A DNA stretch of 64,000 bases from Microbacterium sp. T2.11-28 (GTDB taxonomy: Bacteria > Actinomycetota > Actinomycetes > Actinomycetales > Microbacteriaceae): positions 124,001 through 188,000 of the forward strand of contig NZ_CATNHF010000028.1 in assembly GCF_950097975.1 (NCBI RefSeq), read 5' to 3'. The translations under genes were made by a program, and so were the position numbers. Under the pieces are notes generated by a model. It was not told where the DNA came from. It saw only the letters and a list, made by a program, of their open reading frames with translations, and made no database searches. Positions within the stretch are counted from its first letter, which is position 1. Each line of letters starts with the position of its first letter. Of the stretch, positions 24,131 to 32,614 are shown piece after piece.

Positions 24131-25207
24131 ATGCTGTGCGTCGTCGCGTTCGTCGTGGTGCTCGTGCTGTCGGCGGTGTCGGCGAGATACCGCAGGCTGC
24201 TGGGCAGAGCGTGGGGCTGCGCATGGCGCAAGGTCACCTTCCGGGCGTGCGACACGACGTTCCGCGACGACGTGAAGAGCTCGCTGCTGGCGCCCCTGGC
24301 CGTGCGCGCACCGCGGCTCGTCACACCGGCGAGCATCGCGATCGAGGTGACGGCGTGGCTGATGGTCCTCTCGCTCGTGGTGAGCCTGTTCATCCTCGGC
24401 CGCAGCGGCCTCAACCTGTTCGTCTACGGCACCTGCGACAAGCAGGACGCGCAGTCCTGCTCGCTGGCGGCGGAGATGTGCTCGATCGATGCGGGGCCCA
24501 TCGGCTTCTGGGAGTCGATCGGTCAAGGCGACGTGGTCGGCGCCTTCGGCAACGAGTTCGCCTCGCTCGGCGAGACGTTCGCGGCCGTCCCCAGCCGGCT
24601 GCGGGACTGGGACGCCGCGGACTACGCCGCCGCGGACGCCACCTACCTGGGCGGCTACACGAGCGGCCTGCCGACGGCGCTCGAGATCATCGACCCCGGC
24701 TGCCGCTTCTGCGCGCAGCTGTTCCGCAACATGCGCGAAGGGGGCTTCGATCGCACCCACAACGTCACCTACCTCGTGTACCCGATCGTCACCGACGATG
24801 GGCCGCGCTTCGCGAACTCCCCGCTCGTGGCGTCGTATCTGACGGCGATCCGCGCCTACGACGACTCCGCCGGCGGGCCGGCGTCCGGCGCGGACTGGGC
24901 GATCCTCGAGACGCTCTTCACACAGCAGAACGCGGACGGTCTCGACTGGCAGATCTGGCTCAACACCGCCTCGGCCACCGAGGCGCGCGCGCAGCTGCAC
25001 GCCTGGCTCGGCGACGCGGGCTACCGCCCCGAAGAGGTGACGGAGATCGCCGAACTCGCCGCATCGTCCGAGACAGCGCAGACCCTGGCCGAGACCCGCG
25101 TCGTCGTGGAGGAGGAGATCCGCACCCTCGCGATCCCGTCGCTGGTCGCGGGCGGGCGCCTGAGGGCCGGACTGGTCGATGTCGACACCCTGCGAGGCAT
25201 CGACTGA
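24131..25207 (+). CDS. Membrane-anchored thioredoxin-fold protein with CRFC motif
   Basis: 358 aa. Hydrophobic segments lie at about residues 1-18 and 72-92. A cysteine-rich stretch follows (Cys102, Cys110, Cys117), then a thioredoxin-like domain beginning at about 175 with DPGCRFCAQLF (Cys191-Cys194) and a late IPSLVAGGR that fits the cis-proline strand. It starts one base after the stop of the desulfurase-like gene, so the three genes are one operon. The likely role is a thiol oxidoreductase that exchanges electrons with the VKOR, and perhaps with persulfide from the desulfurase. No described family name is claimed. Confidence 0.65.
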   Translation: MLCVVAFVVVLVLSAVSARYRRLLGRAWGCAWRKVTFRACDTTFRDDVKSSLLAPLAVRAPRLVTPASIAIEVTAWLMVLSLVVSLFILGRSGLNLFVYGTCDKQDAQSCSLAAEMCSIDAGPIGFWESIGQGDVVGAFGNEFASLGETFAAVPSRLRDWDAADYAAADATYLGGYTSGLPTALEIIDPGCRFCAQLFRNMREGGFDRTHNVTYLVYPIVTDDGPRFANSPLVASYLTAIRAYDDSAGGPASGADWAILETLFTQQNADGLDWQIWLNTASATEARAQLHAWLGDAGYRPEEVTEIAELAASSETAQTLAETRVVVEEEIRTLAIPSLVAGGRLRAGLVDVDTLRGID

Positions 25208-25261
25208 CGCCGCCGCGGCTGTGCGAGAATCGAACGCACGCATCAGAGAGCAGGAGTGTCG

Positions 25262-26146
25262 GTGGCGGACAAGGCGCGGGGGACGAAGAAGGCCTCCCCG
25301 GACGAGACCCCGATGGGTCCGACCGGGCGCCCGTATCACGGGTTCCCCACCCCGCCTCAGCTGGACGGGCACGGGCCGGCGCGGATCATTGCGCTGTGCA
25401 ACCAGAAGGGCGGCGTCGGCAAGACGACGACCACCATCAACCTGGCCGCCTCGCTCGCCCAGTACGGGCGCCGCGTGCTGGCCGTGGACTTCGACCCGCA
25501 GGGAGCGCTGTCGGCCGGACTCGGCCTCCAGACCCACGACGTGCCGACCATCTACGATCTGCTGCTGGACACCAAGCGCGATCCTCACGACGTCATCGTC
25601 TCCACGTCGGTCGACGGCCTCGACGTCATCCCCGCCAACATCGACCTGTCGGCGGCGGAGGTGCACCTCGTCAACGAGGTCGCCCGTGAGACGATCCTCG
25701 CCCGGGTGCTCCGCAAGGTCGCCGGCGAGTACGACGTCATCCTCATCGACTGCCAGCCCTCGCTGGGGCTGCTGACCGTCAACGCCCTCACCGCGAGCCA
25801 CGGCGTGCTGATCCCGCTCGAGTGCGAGTTCTTCGCGCTGCGCGGCGTCGCGCTGCTGATCGAGACGATCGACAAGGTGCGCGATCGGCTGAACCCCTCG
25901 ATCACCCTCGACGGCGTGCTGGCGACCATGTACGACCCCCGCACGCTCCACTCGCGCGAGGTGCTCGAGCGCGTCGTGGAGGCCTTCGGCGACGACGTGC
26001 TCGAGACCGTCATCGGCCGCACTGTGAAGTTCCCCGACGCGTCGGTCTCCGGCGTGCCGATCACCAAGTTCGCGCCCGAGCATCCGGCCGCCCAGGCCTA
26101 TCTGCGACTGGCGCGGGAGCTGGTCGCCCGTGGCGCCGTCGCCTGA
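25262..26146 (+). CDS. ParA/Soj-family ATPase beside scpAB
   Basis: 294 aa. The GTG at 25262 is preferred because AGCAGGAG ends 5-6 bases upstream; a GTG two codons earlier has no spacing. The deviant Walker A is CNQKGGVGKTTTTINLA at about residues 45-61, Walker A' is VDFDPQGAL, and the switch segment is LIDCQPSLGLLTVNAL. A 38-residue Lys/Pro-rich N-terminal extension comes first. This is the Rv1708 type, which stands before scpA in Actinobacteria and is distinct from the origin-proximal parA with parB. Probably works with SMC-ScpAB on chromosome organisation. Confidence 0.88.
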   Translation: MADKARGTKKASPDETPMGPTGRPYHGFPTPPQLDGHGPARIIALCNQKGGVGKTTTTINLAASLAQYGRRVLAVDFDPQGALSAGLGLQTHDVPTIYDLLLDTKRDPHDVIVSTSVDGLDVIPANIDLSAAEVHLVNEVARETILARVLRKVAGEYDVILIDCQPSLGLLTVNALTASHGVLIPLECEFFALRGVALLIETIDKVRDRLNPSITLDGVLATMYDPRTLHSREVLERVVEAFGDDVLETVIGRTVKFPDASVSGVPITKFAPEHPAAQAYLRLARELVARGAVA

Positions 26147-26972
26147 CGAGTCGGTTCCTGAGCCTGTCGACGTCACGGTCCCTGAACCTGTCGAAGGGTT
26201 CCGCGTCTCGCTCGCCAACTTCGACGGACCGTTCGACCTTCTGCTCTCGCTGATCTCGCAGCACGAGCTCGACATCACCGAGGTGTCGCTGAGCAAGGTC
26301 ACCGACGAGTTCATCTCCTACCTCAAGGGTCTCGAGGACGAGGAGGAGCTCGAGCAGGCCTCGGAGTTCCTCGTCGTGGCCGCCACGCTCCTCGACATGA
26401 AGGTCGCGGGCCTGCTGCCGCAGGGCGAGCTCGTCGACGCGGAGTCCGTCGCCCTGCTCGAGGCGCGGGACCTGCTGTTCGCGCGGCTCCTCCAATACCG
26501 CGCATTCAAAGAGGTGTCGGCGTGGTTCGCGCGGCGCATGCAGCGCGAGGACCGCCGCCATGTGCGCGCCGTGCGCCTCGACGAGCGCTACCGGCGCGCC
26601 GTTCCCGAGCTGGTGTGGACGCTGTCGAAGGAGGATTTCGCGGCGCTCGCGATGCTGGCCTTCGCGCCCAAGGAGATCCCGCACGTCGGCCTGGACCATC
26701 TGCACGCCCCGCTCATCTCGATCCGCGAGCAGGCCGCGGTCGTCGTCACGCTTCTGCGCGGCGCCGGACAGCTGAACTTCCGCGAGCTGATCGCCGGCGT
26801 CGATCAGACCGGCGTGGTCGTCGCCCGCTTCCTGGCCGTGCTGGAGCTGTACCGGCACGCGGCCTTGACCTTCGAGCAGCTCGAACCGCTGGGCGAACTC
26901 ACCCTGCGCTGGACGGCCGAACGCTGGTCCGAAGAGAACCTCGCCACCTTGGGAGCCGACTATGACCGATGA
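26130..26972 (+). CDS. scpA: Segregation and condensation protein A
   Basis: 280 aa kleisin of the SMC condensin complex. The N-terminal motif FDGPFDLLLSLISQHELDI at about residues 31-49 is diagnostic, followed by EFLVVAATLLDMK. The C-terminal winged-helix end has FLAVLELYRHAALTFEQ. GTG start overlaps the ParA gene by 17 bases. Residues 8-22 (SVPEPVDVTVPEPVEG) are the translation of two copies of a short dispersed repeat, not part of the conserved kleisin fold. Confidence 0.93.
   Translation: MAPSPDESVPEPVDVTVPEPVEGFRVSLANFDGPFDLLLSLISQHELDITEVSLSKVTDEFISYLKGLEDEEELEQASEFLVVAATLLDMKVAGLLPQGELVDAESVALLEARDLLFARLLQYRAFKEVSAWFARRMQREDRRHVRAVRLDERYRRAVPELVWTLSKEDFAALAMLAFAPKEIPHVGLDHLHAPLISIREQAAVVVTLLRGAGQLNFRELIAGVDQTGVVVARFLAVLELYRHAALTFEQLEPLGELTLRWTAERWSEENLATLGADYDR
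26153..26200 (+). repeat. Two copies of a dispersed short repeat inside the scpA start
   Basis: TTCCTGAGCCTGTCGA and TCCCTGAACCTGTCGAAGGG, about 24 bp apart and in the same direction. The sequence type (CCTGAGCCTGTCGAAGG) is a common dispersed element of high-GC actinobacteria. A degenerate inverted copy lies in scpB at 26981-27005. Confidence 0.7.
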
Positions 26973-27600
26973 CGTGAACGACCCCTCGACGAGCTCGGGG
27001 ACCGAGGCGATCGACGGGGAGGCTCCGGCGCGGTCGCAGGACCCCGCCGACGTCGCCCGGCGCCTCGAGGCGATTCTGCTGGTGGTCGACGAGCCCCACA
27101 GCCTCGTCGCGCTCGCCGCGGCGGTGGGCTCGCCCGTGCCGGTCGTCCGTCAGGCCGTCGAGGCGCTCGTCGCCGACTACGACGGCGAGAACGGGGGATC
27201 GCGCCGCGGATTCGAGTTGCGCGAAGTGGGCGGCGGCTGGCGCCTGTACGTCCGCGAGGAGCACGACGATCTGGTGAGCGAGTTCGTCAACGCGCAGGCT
27301 CCGTCGCGCCTGTCGCAGGCGGCCCTCGAGACCCTCGCGGTGATCGCGTACAAGCAGCCCGTCACCCGCAGCCAGGTGGCCTCGATCCGCGCGGTCAACG
27401 TCGACTCGGTCGTCCGCACCCTCGTCGCCCGCGGCCTCATCACCGAGCTGTACACCGATCCCGAGACCGGAGCGATCAACTACGGCACCACCGATGCGCT
27501 GCTGGTGAACCTCGGCATCAACTCCCTCGACGAGCTGCCGCACATCTCGCCACTGCTCGACGACGGCGCCGAGGGCTTCGAGAGCGAGGTGCTCAGATGA
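26962..27600 (+). CDS. scpB: Segregation and condensation protein B
   Basis: 212 aa, two winged-helix domains. RLEAILLVVDEPHSLVALA at about residues 33-51 and ETLAVIAYKQPVTRSQVASI at about 121-140 are the family signatures, then VRTLVARGLI. It overlaps scpA by 11 bases and rluB by 4 bases. Residues 6-12 (NDPSTSSG) come from a degenerate copy of the same repeat that sits in scpA. Confidence 0.93.
   Translation: MTDDVNDPSTSSGTEAIDGEAPARSQDPADVARRLEAILLVVDEPHSLVALAAAVGSPVPVVRQAVEALVADYDGENGGSRRGFELREVGGGWRLYVREEHDDLVSEFVNAQAPSRLSQAALETLAVIAYKQPVTRSQVASIRAVNVDSVVRTLVARGLITELYTDPETGAINYGTTDALLVNLGINSLDELPHISPLLDDGAEGFESEVLR
26981..27005 (-). repeat. Degenerate dispersed repeat in the scpB start
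   Basis: Read on the minus strand it is TCGGTCCCCGAGCTCGTCGA followed by GGGGT, similar to the two scpA copies but opposite in direction. It encodes the DPSTSSG peptide. Confidence 0.5.
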
Positions 27601-28385
27601 GCGACATCGATCCGACGTCCGAGGGGCGCGAGGACGGCGTGCGCCTGCAGAAGGTGCTCGCCAACGCCGGCGTCGCGTCGCGCCGGGTCAGCGAGCAGTA
27701 CATCGTGGAAGGGCGCGTGCGCGTCAACGGTGTCGTCGTCACCGAGCTCGGCACGCGCATCGATCCGTCGTCCGACCTCATCGACGTCGACGGGACCGCC
27801 ATCCAGCTGGACGCCACCAAGCGCTACGTCGTGCTGAACAAGCCCACCGGCGTCGTGTCGTCGATGAAGGACGAGCAGGGGCGCCCGGATCTGCGCCGCT
27901 TCACCGCGGACTGGCCCGAACGGCTCTACAACGTCGGCCGGCTCGACGCCGAGACGAGCGGACTGCTCGTCCTCACCAACGACGGCGACCTCGCACACGT
28001 CCTCGCGCACCCCTCGTTCGGGGTGACGAAGGTCTACATCGCGAAGGTCGAGGGCCGTGTCACGGCGCAGACCATCGCTCGGCTGACGCGGGGGATCGAC
28101 CTGGAGGACGGGCCGATCGCCGCCGACAAGGCGCGACTGCTGGATGCCAGCGGGGACACGAGCCTGGTGGAGCTCACGCTCCACTCGGGCCGCAATCGCA
28201 TCGTCCGGCGCATGATGGCCGCGGTCGGCCACCCGGTGCGCGAGCTCGTCCGCCGTCAGTTCGGGCCGCTGCACCTGGGCACGCTCCCAGCGGGCCGCGC
28301 ACGGGAGTTGACTACGATGGAACGCGGCGCGCTGCTGACTCTCGCGCGCCAGGCGGCCCCGCCGCCCCACCCCGACGCGACATGA
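27597..28385 (+). CDS. rluB: 23S rRNA pseudouridine synthase, RsuA/RluB type
   Basis: 262 aa. An S4 domain at about residues 15-65 (RLQKVLANAGVASRRVSEQ) precedes the catalytic domain with the Asp in VGRLDAETSGLLVLTNDGDL at about 117-136. The C-terminus has GRNRIVRRMMAAVGHPV, the usual RluB/RsuA ending. Start overlaps scpB by 4 bases (ATGA). Matches Rv1711 in position. RluB modifies helix 89 of 23S rRNA; which uridine is hit here is inferred. Confidence 0.9.
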   Translation: MSDIDPTSEGREDGVRLQKVLANAGVASRRVSEQYIVEGRVRVNGVVVTELGTRIDPSSDLIDVDGTAIQLDATKRYVVLNKPTGVVSSMKDEQGRPDLRRFTADWPERLYNVGRLDAETSGLLVLTNDGDLAHVLAHPSFGVTKVYIAKVEGRVTAQTIARLTRGIDLEDGPIAADKARLLDASGDTSLVELTLHSGRNRIVRRMMAAVGHPVRELVRRQFGPLHLGTLPAGRARELTTMERGALLTLARQAAPPPHPDAT

Positions 28386-28398
28386 GACCGGAGTAGCG

Positions 28399-29523
28399 GT
28401 GACCGACTCGACCTCTGCGGATGCGCGCGCCCGCGCGGCGCGCACGTCGGGGACGGTCCGCATCGTCGGCGCGGGTCTGCTCGGTTCGAGCATCGGCCAC
28501 GCGCTGAGCGCCCTGGGCGTCGACGTGGCACTGTCGGACGCGTCGCCCGCTCAGCTGCGTCTGGCGGTGGACTACGGCGCCGGCCGCCCCGCGCGGGACG
28601 ACGACCGGCCGTCGCTGATCGTGGTCGCCGTTCCGCCGGACGTGACCGCCCACGTCATCGAGCGCGAGCTCACGTCCTTCCCGGGCGTCGTCGTCACCGA
28701 CGTCGCCAGCGTGAAGCTGGAGCCGCTGCGCGCGCTCCGGGAGCGCGGCATCGACCTCACCCACTACATCGGCTCGCATCCGATGGCCGGTCGCGAGCGC
28801 GGGGGCGCGATCTCGGCCCGCGCGGACATCTTCGTCGGCCGCCCCTGGGTCGTGTGCCGCGACGGCGAGACGCCGGCGGCCGACCTCGCGCTGGTGGAGG
28901 GCCTCGCGCTCGACCTCGGCGCCACCCCGATCGAGATGACCCCCGACGAGCACGACCGGGCCGTCGCCCTCGTCTCGCACGTGCCGCAGCTGGTGGCCTC
29001 GCTCCTCGCGGGGCGCTTCGTCGACGCGCCGGACGGCTCTCTGCGTCTGGCCGGTCAGGGCGTGCGCGACACCACGCGCATCGCGGCGTCCGGCCCCGAG
29101 CTGTGGGTCCAGATCCTCGGTGCCAACGCGGCACCGGTCGTCGACGTGCTCGACGCGCTGGCAGGCGATCTCGCCGCCGTCGCCGACGCCCTCCGCGCCC
29201 CGGAGTCTCCCGGCGCCCGTCGCGCCGTGGCCGAGACGATCCGTCGCGGCAACGACGGCGTGGAGCGGCTGCCCGGCAAGCACGGGCAGAACCGTCGCTT
29301 CGAGCAGCTCGTCGTGATGGTCGACGACACCCCCGGCCAGCTCGGCCGCCTCTTCGGCGAGCTGGGCGAACTCGACGTGAACGTCGAAGACCTGCGCCTG
29401 GAGCACTCTCCGGGCGCTCAATTCGGCCTCGCCGACATCAGCGTCGACCCCGCCGTGCTGCGGCACGCGGTCGATGGTCTGGAAGCGCGCGGCTGGAAGA
29501 TTGCGAGCCTCTCGAATGACTGA
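28399..29523 (+). CDS. tyrA: Prephenate dehydrogenase
   Basis: 374 aa. NAD(P)-binding [13 protein letters not shown] is at about residues 22-34, and the substrate-side motif [12 protein letters not shown] is at about 124-135. The C-terminus (about 300-374) is an ACT domain ([19 protein letters not shown]), which in this family gives feedback control by tyrosine. It makes 4-hydroxyphenylpyruvate for tyrosine synthesis. GTG start with GGAG 7 bases upstream. It overlaps cmk by 8 bases. Confidence 0.92.
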   Translation: MTDSTSADARARAARTSGTVRIVGAGLLGSSIGHALSALGVDVALSDASPAQLRLAVDYGAGRPARDDDRPSLIVVAVPPDVTAHVIERELTSFPGVVVTDVASVKLEPLRALRERGIDLTHYIGSHPMAGRERGGAISARADIFVGRPWVVCRDGETPAADLALVEGLALDLGATPIEMTPDEHDRAVALVSHVPQLVASLLAGRFVDAPDGSLRLAGQGVRDTTRIAASGPELWVQILGANAAPVVDVLDALAGDLAAVADALRAPESPGARRAVAETIRRGNDGVERLPGKHGQNRRFEQLVVMVDDTPGQLGRLFGELGELDVNVEDLRLEHSPGAQFGLADISVDPAVLRHAVDGLEARGWKIASLSND

Positions 29524-30214
29524 CCACCACCCGTCCGATTCCGCGGAGGTGCGGGCCGTCGCCATCGACGGACCCGCCGGCAGCGGCAAGTCCAGCGTGT
29601 CCAAGCAGGTCGCCCGCCGGCTGGGCTACGGCTACCTCGACACCGGCGCCGCCTACCGGGCCCTGGCCTGGCACGTCCTCGAGCGCGGTGGCGACACCTC
29701 GGACGCCGAAGCGGTGCTCGCCGCCGTCGCCGACTTCGACTACGCCATCTCGCTCGACCCCGACGACTACTGGGTGCGCGTCGGCGACGTCGCGGTGACC
29801 GACGCGATCCGCGACCCGCGGGTCTCCGGCGCCGTGAGCGGAGTCGCGCGGGTGCCCGCCGTCCGCGAGTCGGTCAATGGGCTCTTCCGCACACTCGTGG
29901 CGGATGCCGCCGTCCCGGGGGTCATCGTCGAGGGCCGCGACATCACGACGGTCGTCTTCCCCGACGCGCCGGTGCGGATCCTCCTCACCGCCGCGCCCGA
30001 GGTCCGTGCCGCGCGGCGCAGCGCCGAGGTCTCCAGTCAGGACGCCGCGGCCGTCGCCGCCGCGCTGCACCAGCGCGACGCGGCCGATTCGAAGGTCGTC
30101 GACTTCCTCACCGCCGCACCGGGCGTGACCGTGGTCGATTCGACCGAGTTGGACTTCGCACAGACCGTCGACGCCGTCCTGGCCGTCGTCGGCGACGGAA
30201 CGGGAGCGCGCTGA
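29516..30214 (+). CDS. cmk: Cytidylate kinase
   Basis: 232 aa. The P-loop [20 protein letters not shown] is at about residues 14-33 and [13 protein letters not shown] follows. [13 protein letters not shown] is at about 140 and is the family NMP-binding segment. Phosphorylates CMP and dCMP. The ATG at 29516 lies inside the end of tyrA; an upstream in-frame start would run through tyrA coding sequence. The stop overlaps der by one base. Confidence 0.95.
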   Translation: MTDHHPSDSAEVRAVAIDGPAGSGKSSVSKQVARRLGYGYLDTGAAYRALAWHVLERGGDTSDAEAVLAAVADFDYAISLDPDDYWVRVGDVAVTDAIRDPRVSGAVSGVARVPAVRESVNGLFRTLVADAAVPGVIVEGRDITTVVFPDAPVRILLTAAPEVRAARRSAEVSSQDAAAVAAALHQRDAADSKVVDFLTAAPGVTVVDSTELDFAQTVDAVLAVVGDGTGAR

Positions 30215-31740
30215 TGGCCGCAGTGGACGACGAGTACGAGGGCGGTCCCGACCGTCTCGAGGAGAAGCTCGCGAACCTCGACGAGGAGCTCGCCGAGCAG
30301 CGGGCGGCGGCGCTGCGCGCGTCGCTGGCCGATTACGAGCTCGACGAGGAGGACGCCGACCTGCTGGCCGGCTTCACCGCCGGCGGCGAGGTCGTCGAGG
30401 TCCTGCCCGCCCTTCCCGTCGTCGCCATCGTCGGGCGCCCCAACGTCGGCAAGTCGGCTCTCGTGAACCGCATCCTCGGACGTCGCGAGGCCGTCGTCGA
30501 GGACACCCCCGGCGTCACCCGCGACCGGGTGACGTACAAGGCCGAGTGGATGGATCGCCGGTTCACCCTCGTCGACACCGGCGGGTGGGAGCCCGACGCC
30601 CGCGGCATCGACCGCTCCGTGGCCGCGCAGGCCGAGGTCGCGATCGAGCTGTGCGACGTCGTGCTGTTCGTCGTCGACGCCATGGTCGGTGCCACGGCCA
30701 CCGACGAGCAGGTCGTCCGCCTTCTGCGCAAGGCCGACAAGCCCGTCTTCCTCGTCGCCAACAAGATCGACGATGCACGGCAGGAGCCGGAGGCCGCGGC
30801 GCTGTGGAACCTCGGCCTCGGCGAGCCGCACCCCGTCTCGGCGATCCACGGCCGTGGTGTCGCCGACCTGCTCGACGAGATCATGAAGGTGCTGCCGGAG
30901 GTCTCGGCCGTCGCCAAGAACGAGCTCGGCGGTCCGCGTCGGGTGGCGATCCTCGGGCGCCCCAACGTGGGCAAGTCGTCGCTGCTGAACAAGGCCGCGG
31001 GCGAGGAGCGCGTGGTCGTCAACGATCTCGCCGGCACCACCCGCGACCCCGTCGACGAGATCGTCGAACTCGGCGGCAAGCTGTGGCGGCTGGTGGACAC
31101 CGCGGGCATCCGCCGGCGCGTGCACCTGCAGCAGGGCGCCGACTTCTACGCGTCGCTGCGGACCTCCGCCGCGCTCGAGAAGGCCGAGGTCGCGGTCGTC
31201 GTCCTCGACGTGTCCGAGCCGATCAGCGAGCAGGACGTCCGCATCATCGACCTGGTGCTGGAGTCGGGCCGGGCGCTCGTGCTCGCCTACAACAAGTGGG
31301 ACCGCCTGAACGACGACGACATGGAGAACATCGACCGTCGCCGCTACCTCGAGCGCGAGATCGAGCAGGATCTCGCCCACGTCGCCTGGGCGCCCCGCGT
31401 GAATCTCTCCGCCCGCACCGGACGGCACCTCGACAAGCTCGTTCCGGCGCTCGAGACCGCCCTCGAGTCGTGGGACCAGCGCATCCCCACCGGCAAGTTC
31501 AACGCCTTCCTGGCCGAACTCGTCGCCGAGCACCCGCACCCGCTCCGCGGCGGCAAGCAGCCCCGCATCCTCTTCGGGACGCAGGCCTCGACCCGCCCGC
31601 CCACCTTCGTGCTGTTCACGACGGGGTTCCTCGACCCCGGCTACCGCCGGTTCATCCAGCGGCGGCTGCGCGAGCTGTTCGGGTTCGAGGGCACGCCGAT
31701 CGTCACGAACATGCGGGTGCGCGAGCGCCGCCAGCGCTGA
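30214..31740 (+). CDS. der: GTPase Der (EngA), ribosome assembly
   Basis: 508 aa with two tandem GTPase domains: G1 motifs [12 protein letters not shown] at about residue 73 and [12 protein letters not shown] at about 249, G3 DTGGWE and DTAGIRRR, G4 NKID and NKWD. The C-terminal KH-like domain ends with [13 protein letters not shown]. An acidic N-terminal extension of about 65 residues comes before the first GTPase domain. Needed for 50S assembly. Last gene of the conserved block. Confidence 0.96.
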   Translation: MAAVDDEYEGGPDRLEEKLANLDEELAEQRAAALRASLADYELDEEDADLLAGFTAGGEVVEVLPALPVVAIVGRPNVGKSALVNRILGRREAVVEDTPGVTRDRVTYKAEWMDRRFTLVDTGGWEPDARGIDRSVAAQAEVAIELCDVVLFVVDAMVGATATDEQVVRLLRKADKPVFLVANKIDDARQEPEAAALWNLGLGEPHPVSAIHGRGVADLLDEIMKVLPEVSAVAKNELGGPRRVAILGRPNVGKSSLLNKAAGEERVVVNDLAGTTRDPVDEIVELGGKLWRLVDTAGIRRRVHLQQGADFYASLRTSAALEKAEVAVVVLDVSEPISEQDVRIIDLVLESGRALVLAYNKWDRLNDDDMENIDRRRYLEREIEQDLAHVAWAPRVNLSARTGRHLDKLVPALETALESWDQRIPTGKFNAFLAELVAEHPHPLRGGKQPRILFGTQASTRPPTFVLFTTGFLDPGYRRFIQRRLRELFGFEGTPIVTNMRVRERRQR

Positions 31741-31748
31741 CCGAACTT

Positions 31749-31870
31749 CGTTTCGTCTCGCTGCGCTCGCTCAACGACCGGCCGGCTCGCCCCCGGTCGC
31801 GACGAGACGAAACGTCGCCCGGTTCGCCCCTCCGGTCGTTGAGCGAGGAGCGCAGCGACGAGACGAAACG
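31749..31870. repeat. REP-like inverted repeat element between der and nrdG
   Basis: The arm at 31749-31781 (CGTTTCGTCTCGCTGCGCTC onward) is inverted at 31832-31870 with two small insertions, and a partial copy (CGACGAGACGAAACG) sits at 31800-31814. The arms can form a very long hairpin between two convergent genes, so the element could also act as a bidirectional terminator. Confidence 0.8.
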
Positions 31871-31879
31871 TCGTCGCCC

Positions 31880-32614
31880 TCAGCGGAGCTCGAACGACGC
31901 GAAGCGCTCGACCGGCAGCCGATCGAAGTGCAGCTCCGCGGCCGCCTCCGTGATGCGGGGGAGCGGATGCCGGGTCCCCGCATCACGGAACCGCTGCACG
32001 GCCCAGCACTCCACGCCCGCGTCGGCGAGGCGGCATCCGAGCTCCTGGAGCCCGTCGTCGTCGATGGCTGCCGGGTGCACGGTGGTGCGCACCTCGTAGC
32101 CCAGCGGGTGCTTCGTGCCGGTCCGCAGCAGGTTGTGGGCCAGCACGAGTTCCAGGGACCGCCACGCGTGGTCACCGCTCGGACCCCGGCCGGTGACGCC
32201 GGCGTAGTCCTCGCGTGCCGCCTTGATGTCGAGGCCCACCCAGTCCACGTAGGGGAGTGCCTTTGCCAGCAGCGACGGATAGGCGCCGCCCGTGTGCAGG
32301 CCGACCTGGAAGCCGAGCGCCCGCGCGATCTGCATCGCCGGGACGAGACCTCTCTGCATCGTGGGCTCGCCGCCGCTGAACACGACGCCGTCGAGCAGCC
32401 CCATGCGGTCGCAGAGGAGATCGGTGACGTCGCTCCAGCTCAGCACCGTCTCGGCGCGCGGGTCGATCAGGGCCGGGTTGTGGCAGTAGAAGCAGTCCCA
32501 CGGGCAGCCCTGCAGGAACACCGTGGCGACCAGCATGTCCGGCCAGTCCACGGTCGAGAACGGTGTGAGCCCCGCGATCCTCAGATCGTAGGGAGCAGAG
32601 GGCGATCGCTCCAT
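31880..32614 (-). CDS. nrdG: Anaerobic ribonucleotide reductase activating protein
   Basis: 244 aa radical-SAM enzyme that puts the glycyl radical on NrdD. The CxxxCxxC motif is GCPWDCFYCHNP with Cys37, Cys41, Cys44. The GGEPT segment (VFSGGEPTMQRGLV) is at about residue 80. The ATG at 32614 has GGAGGA 6 bases upstream and lies 34 bases inside nrdD, so it is translationally coupled. Expected to act only without oxygen. Confidence 0.93.
   Translation of the reverse strand: MERSPSAPYDLRIAGLTPFSTVDWPDMLVATVFLQGCPWDCFYCHNPALIDPRAETVLSWSDVTDLLCDRMGLLDGVVFSGGEPTMQRGLVPAMQIARALGFQVGLHTGGAYPSLLAKALPYVDWVGLDIKAAREDYAGVTGRGPSGDHAWRSLELVLAHNLLRTGTKHPLGYEVRTTVHPAAIDDDGLQELGCRLADAGVECWAVQRFRDAGTRHPLPRITEAAAELHFDRLPVERFASFELR

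Noticed and set aside
25221..25239. Operator GTGCG...CGCAC before the ParA gene
   Set aside because: Arms of only 5 bp are expected by chance in such GC-rich DNA; no second site was found.
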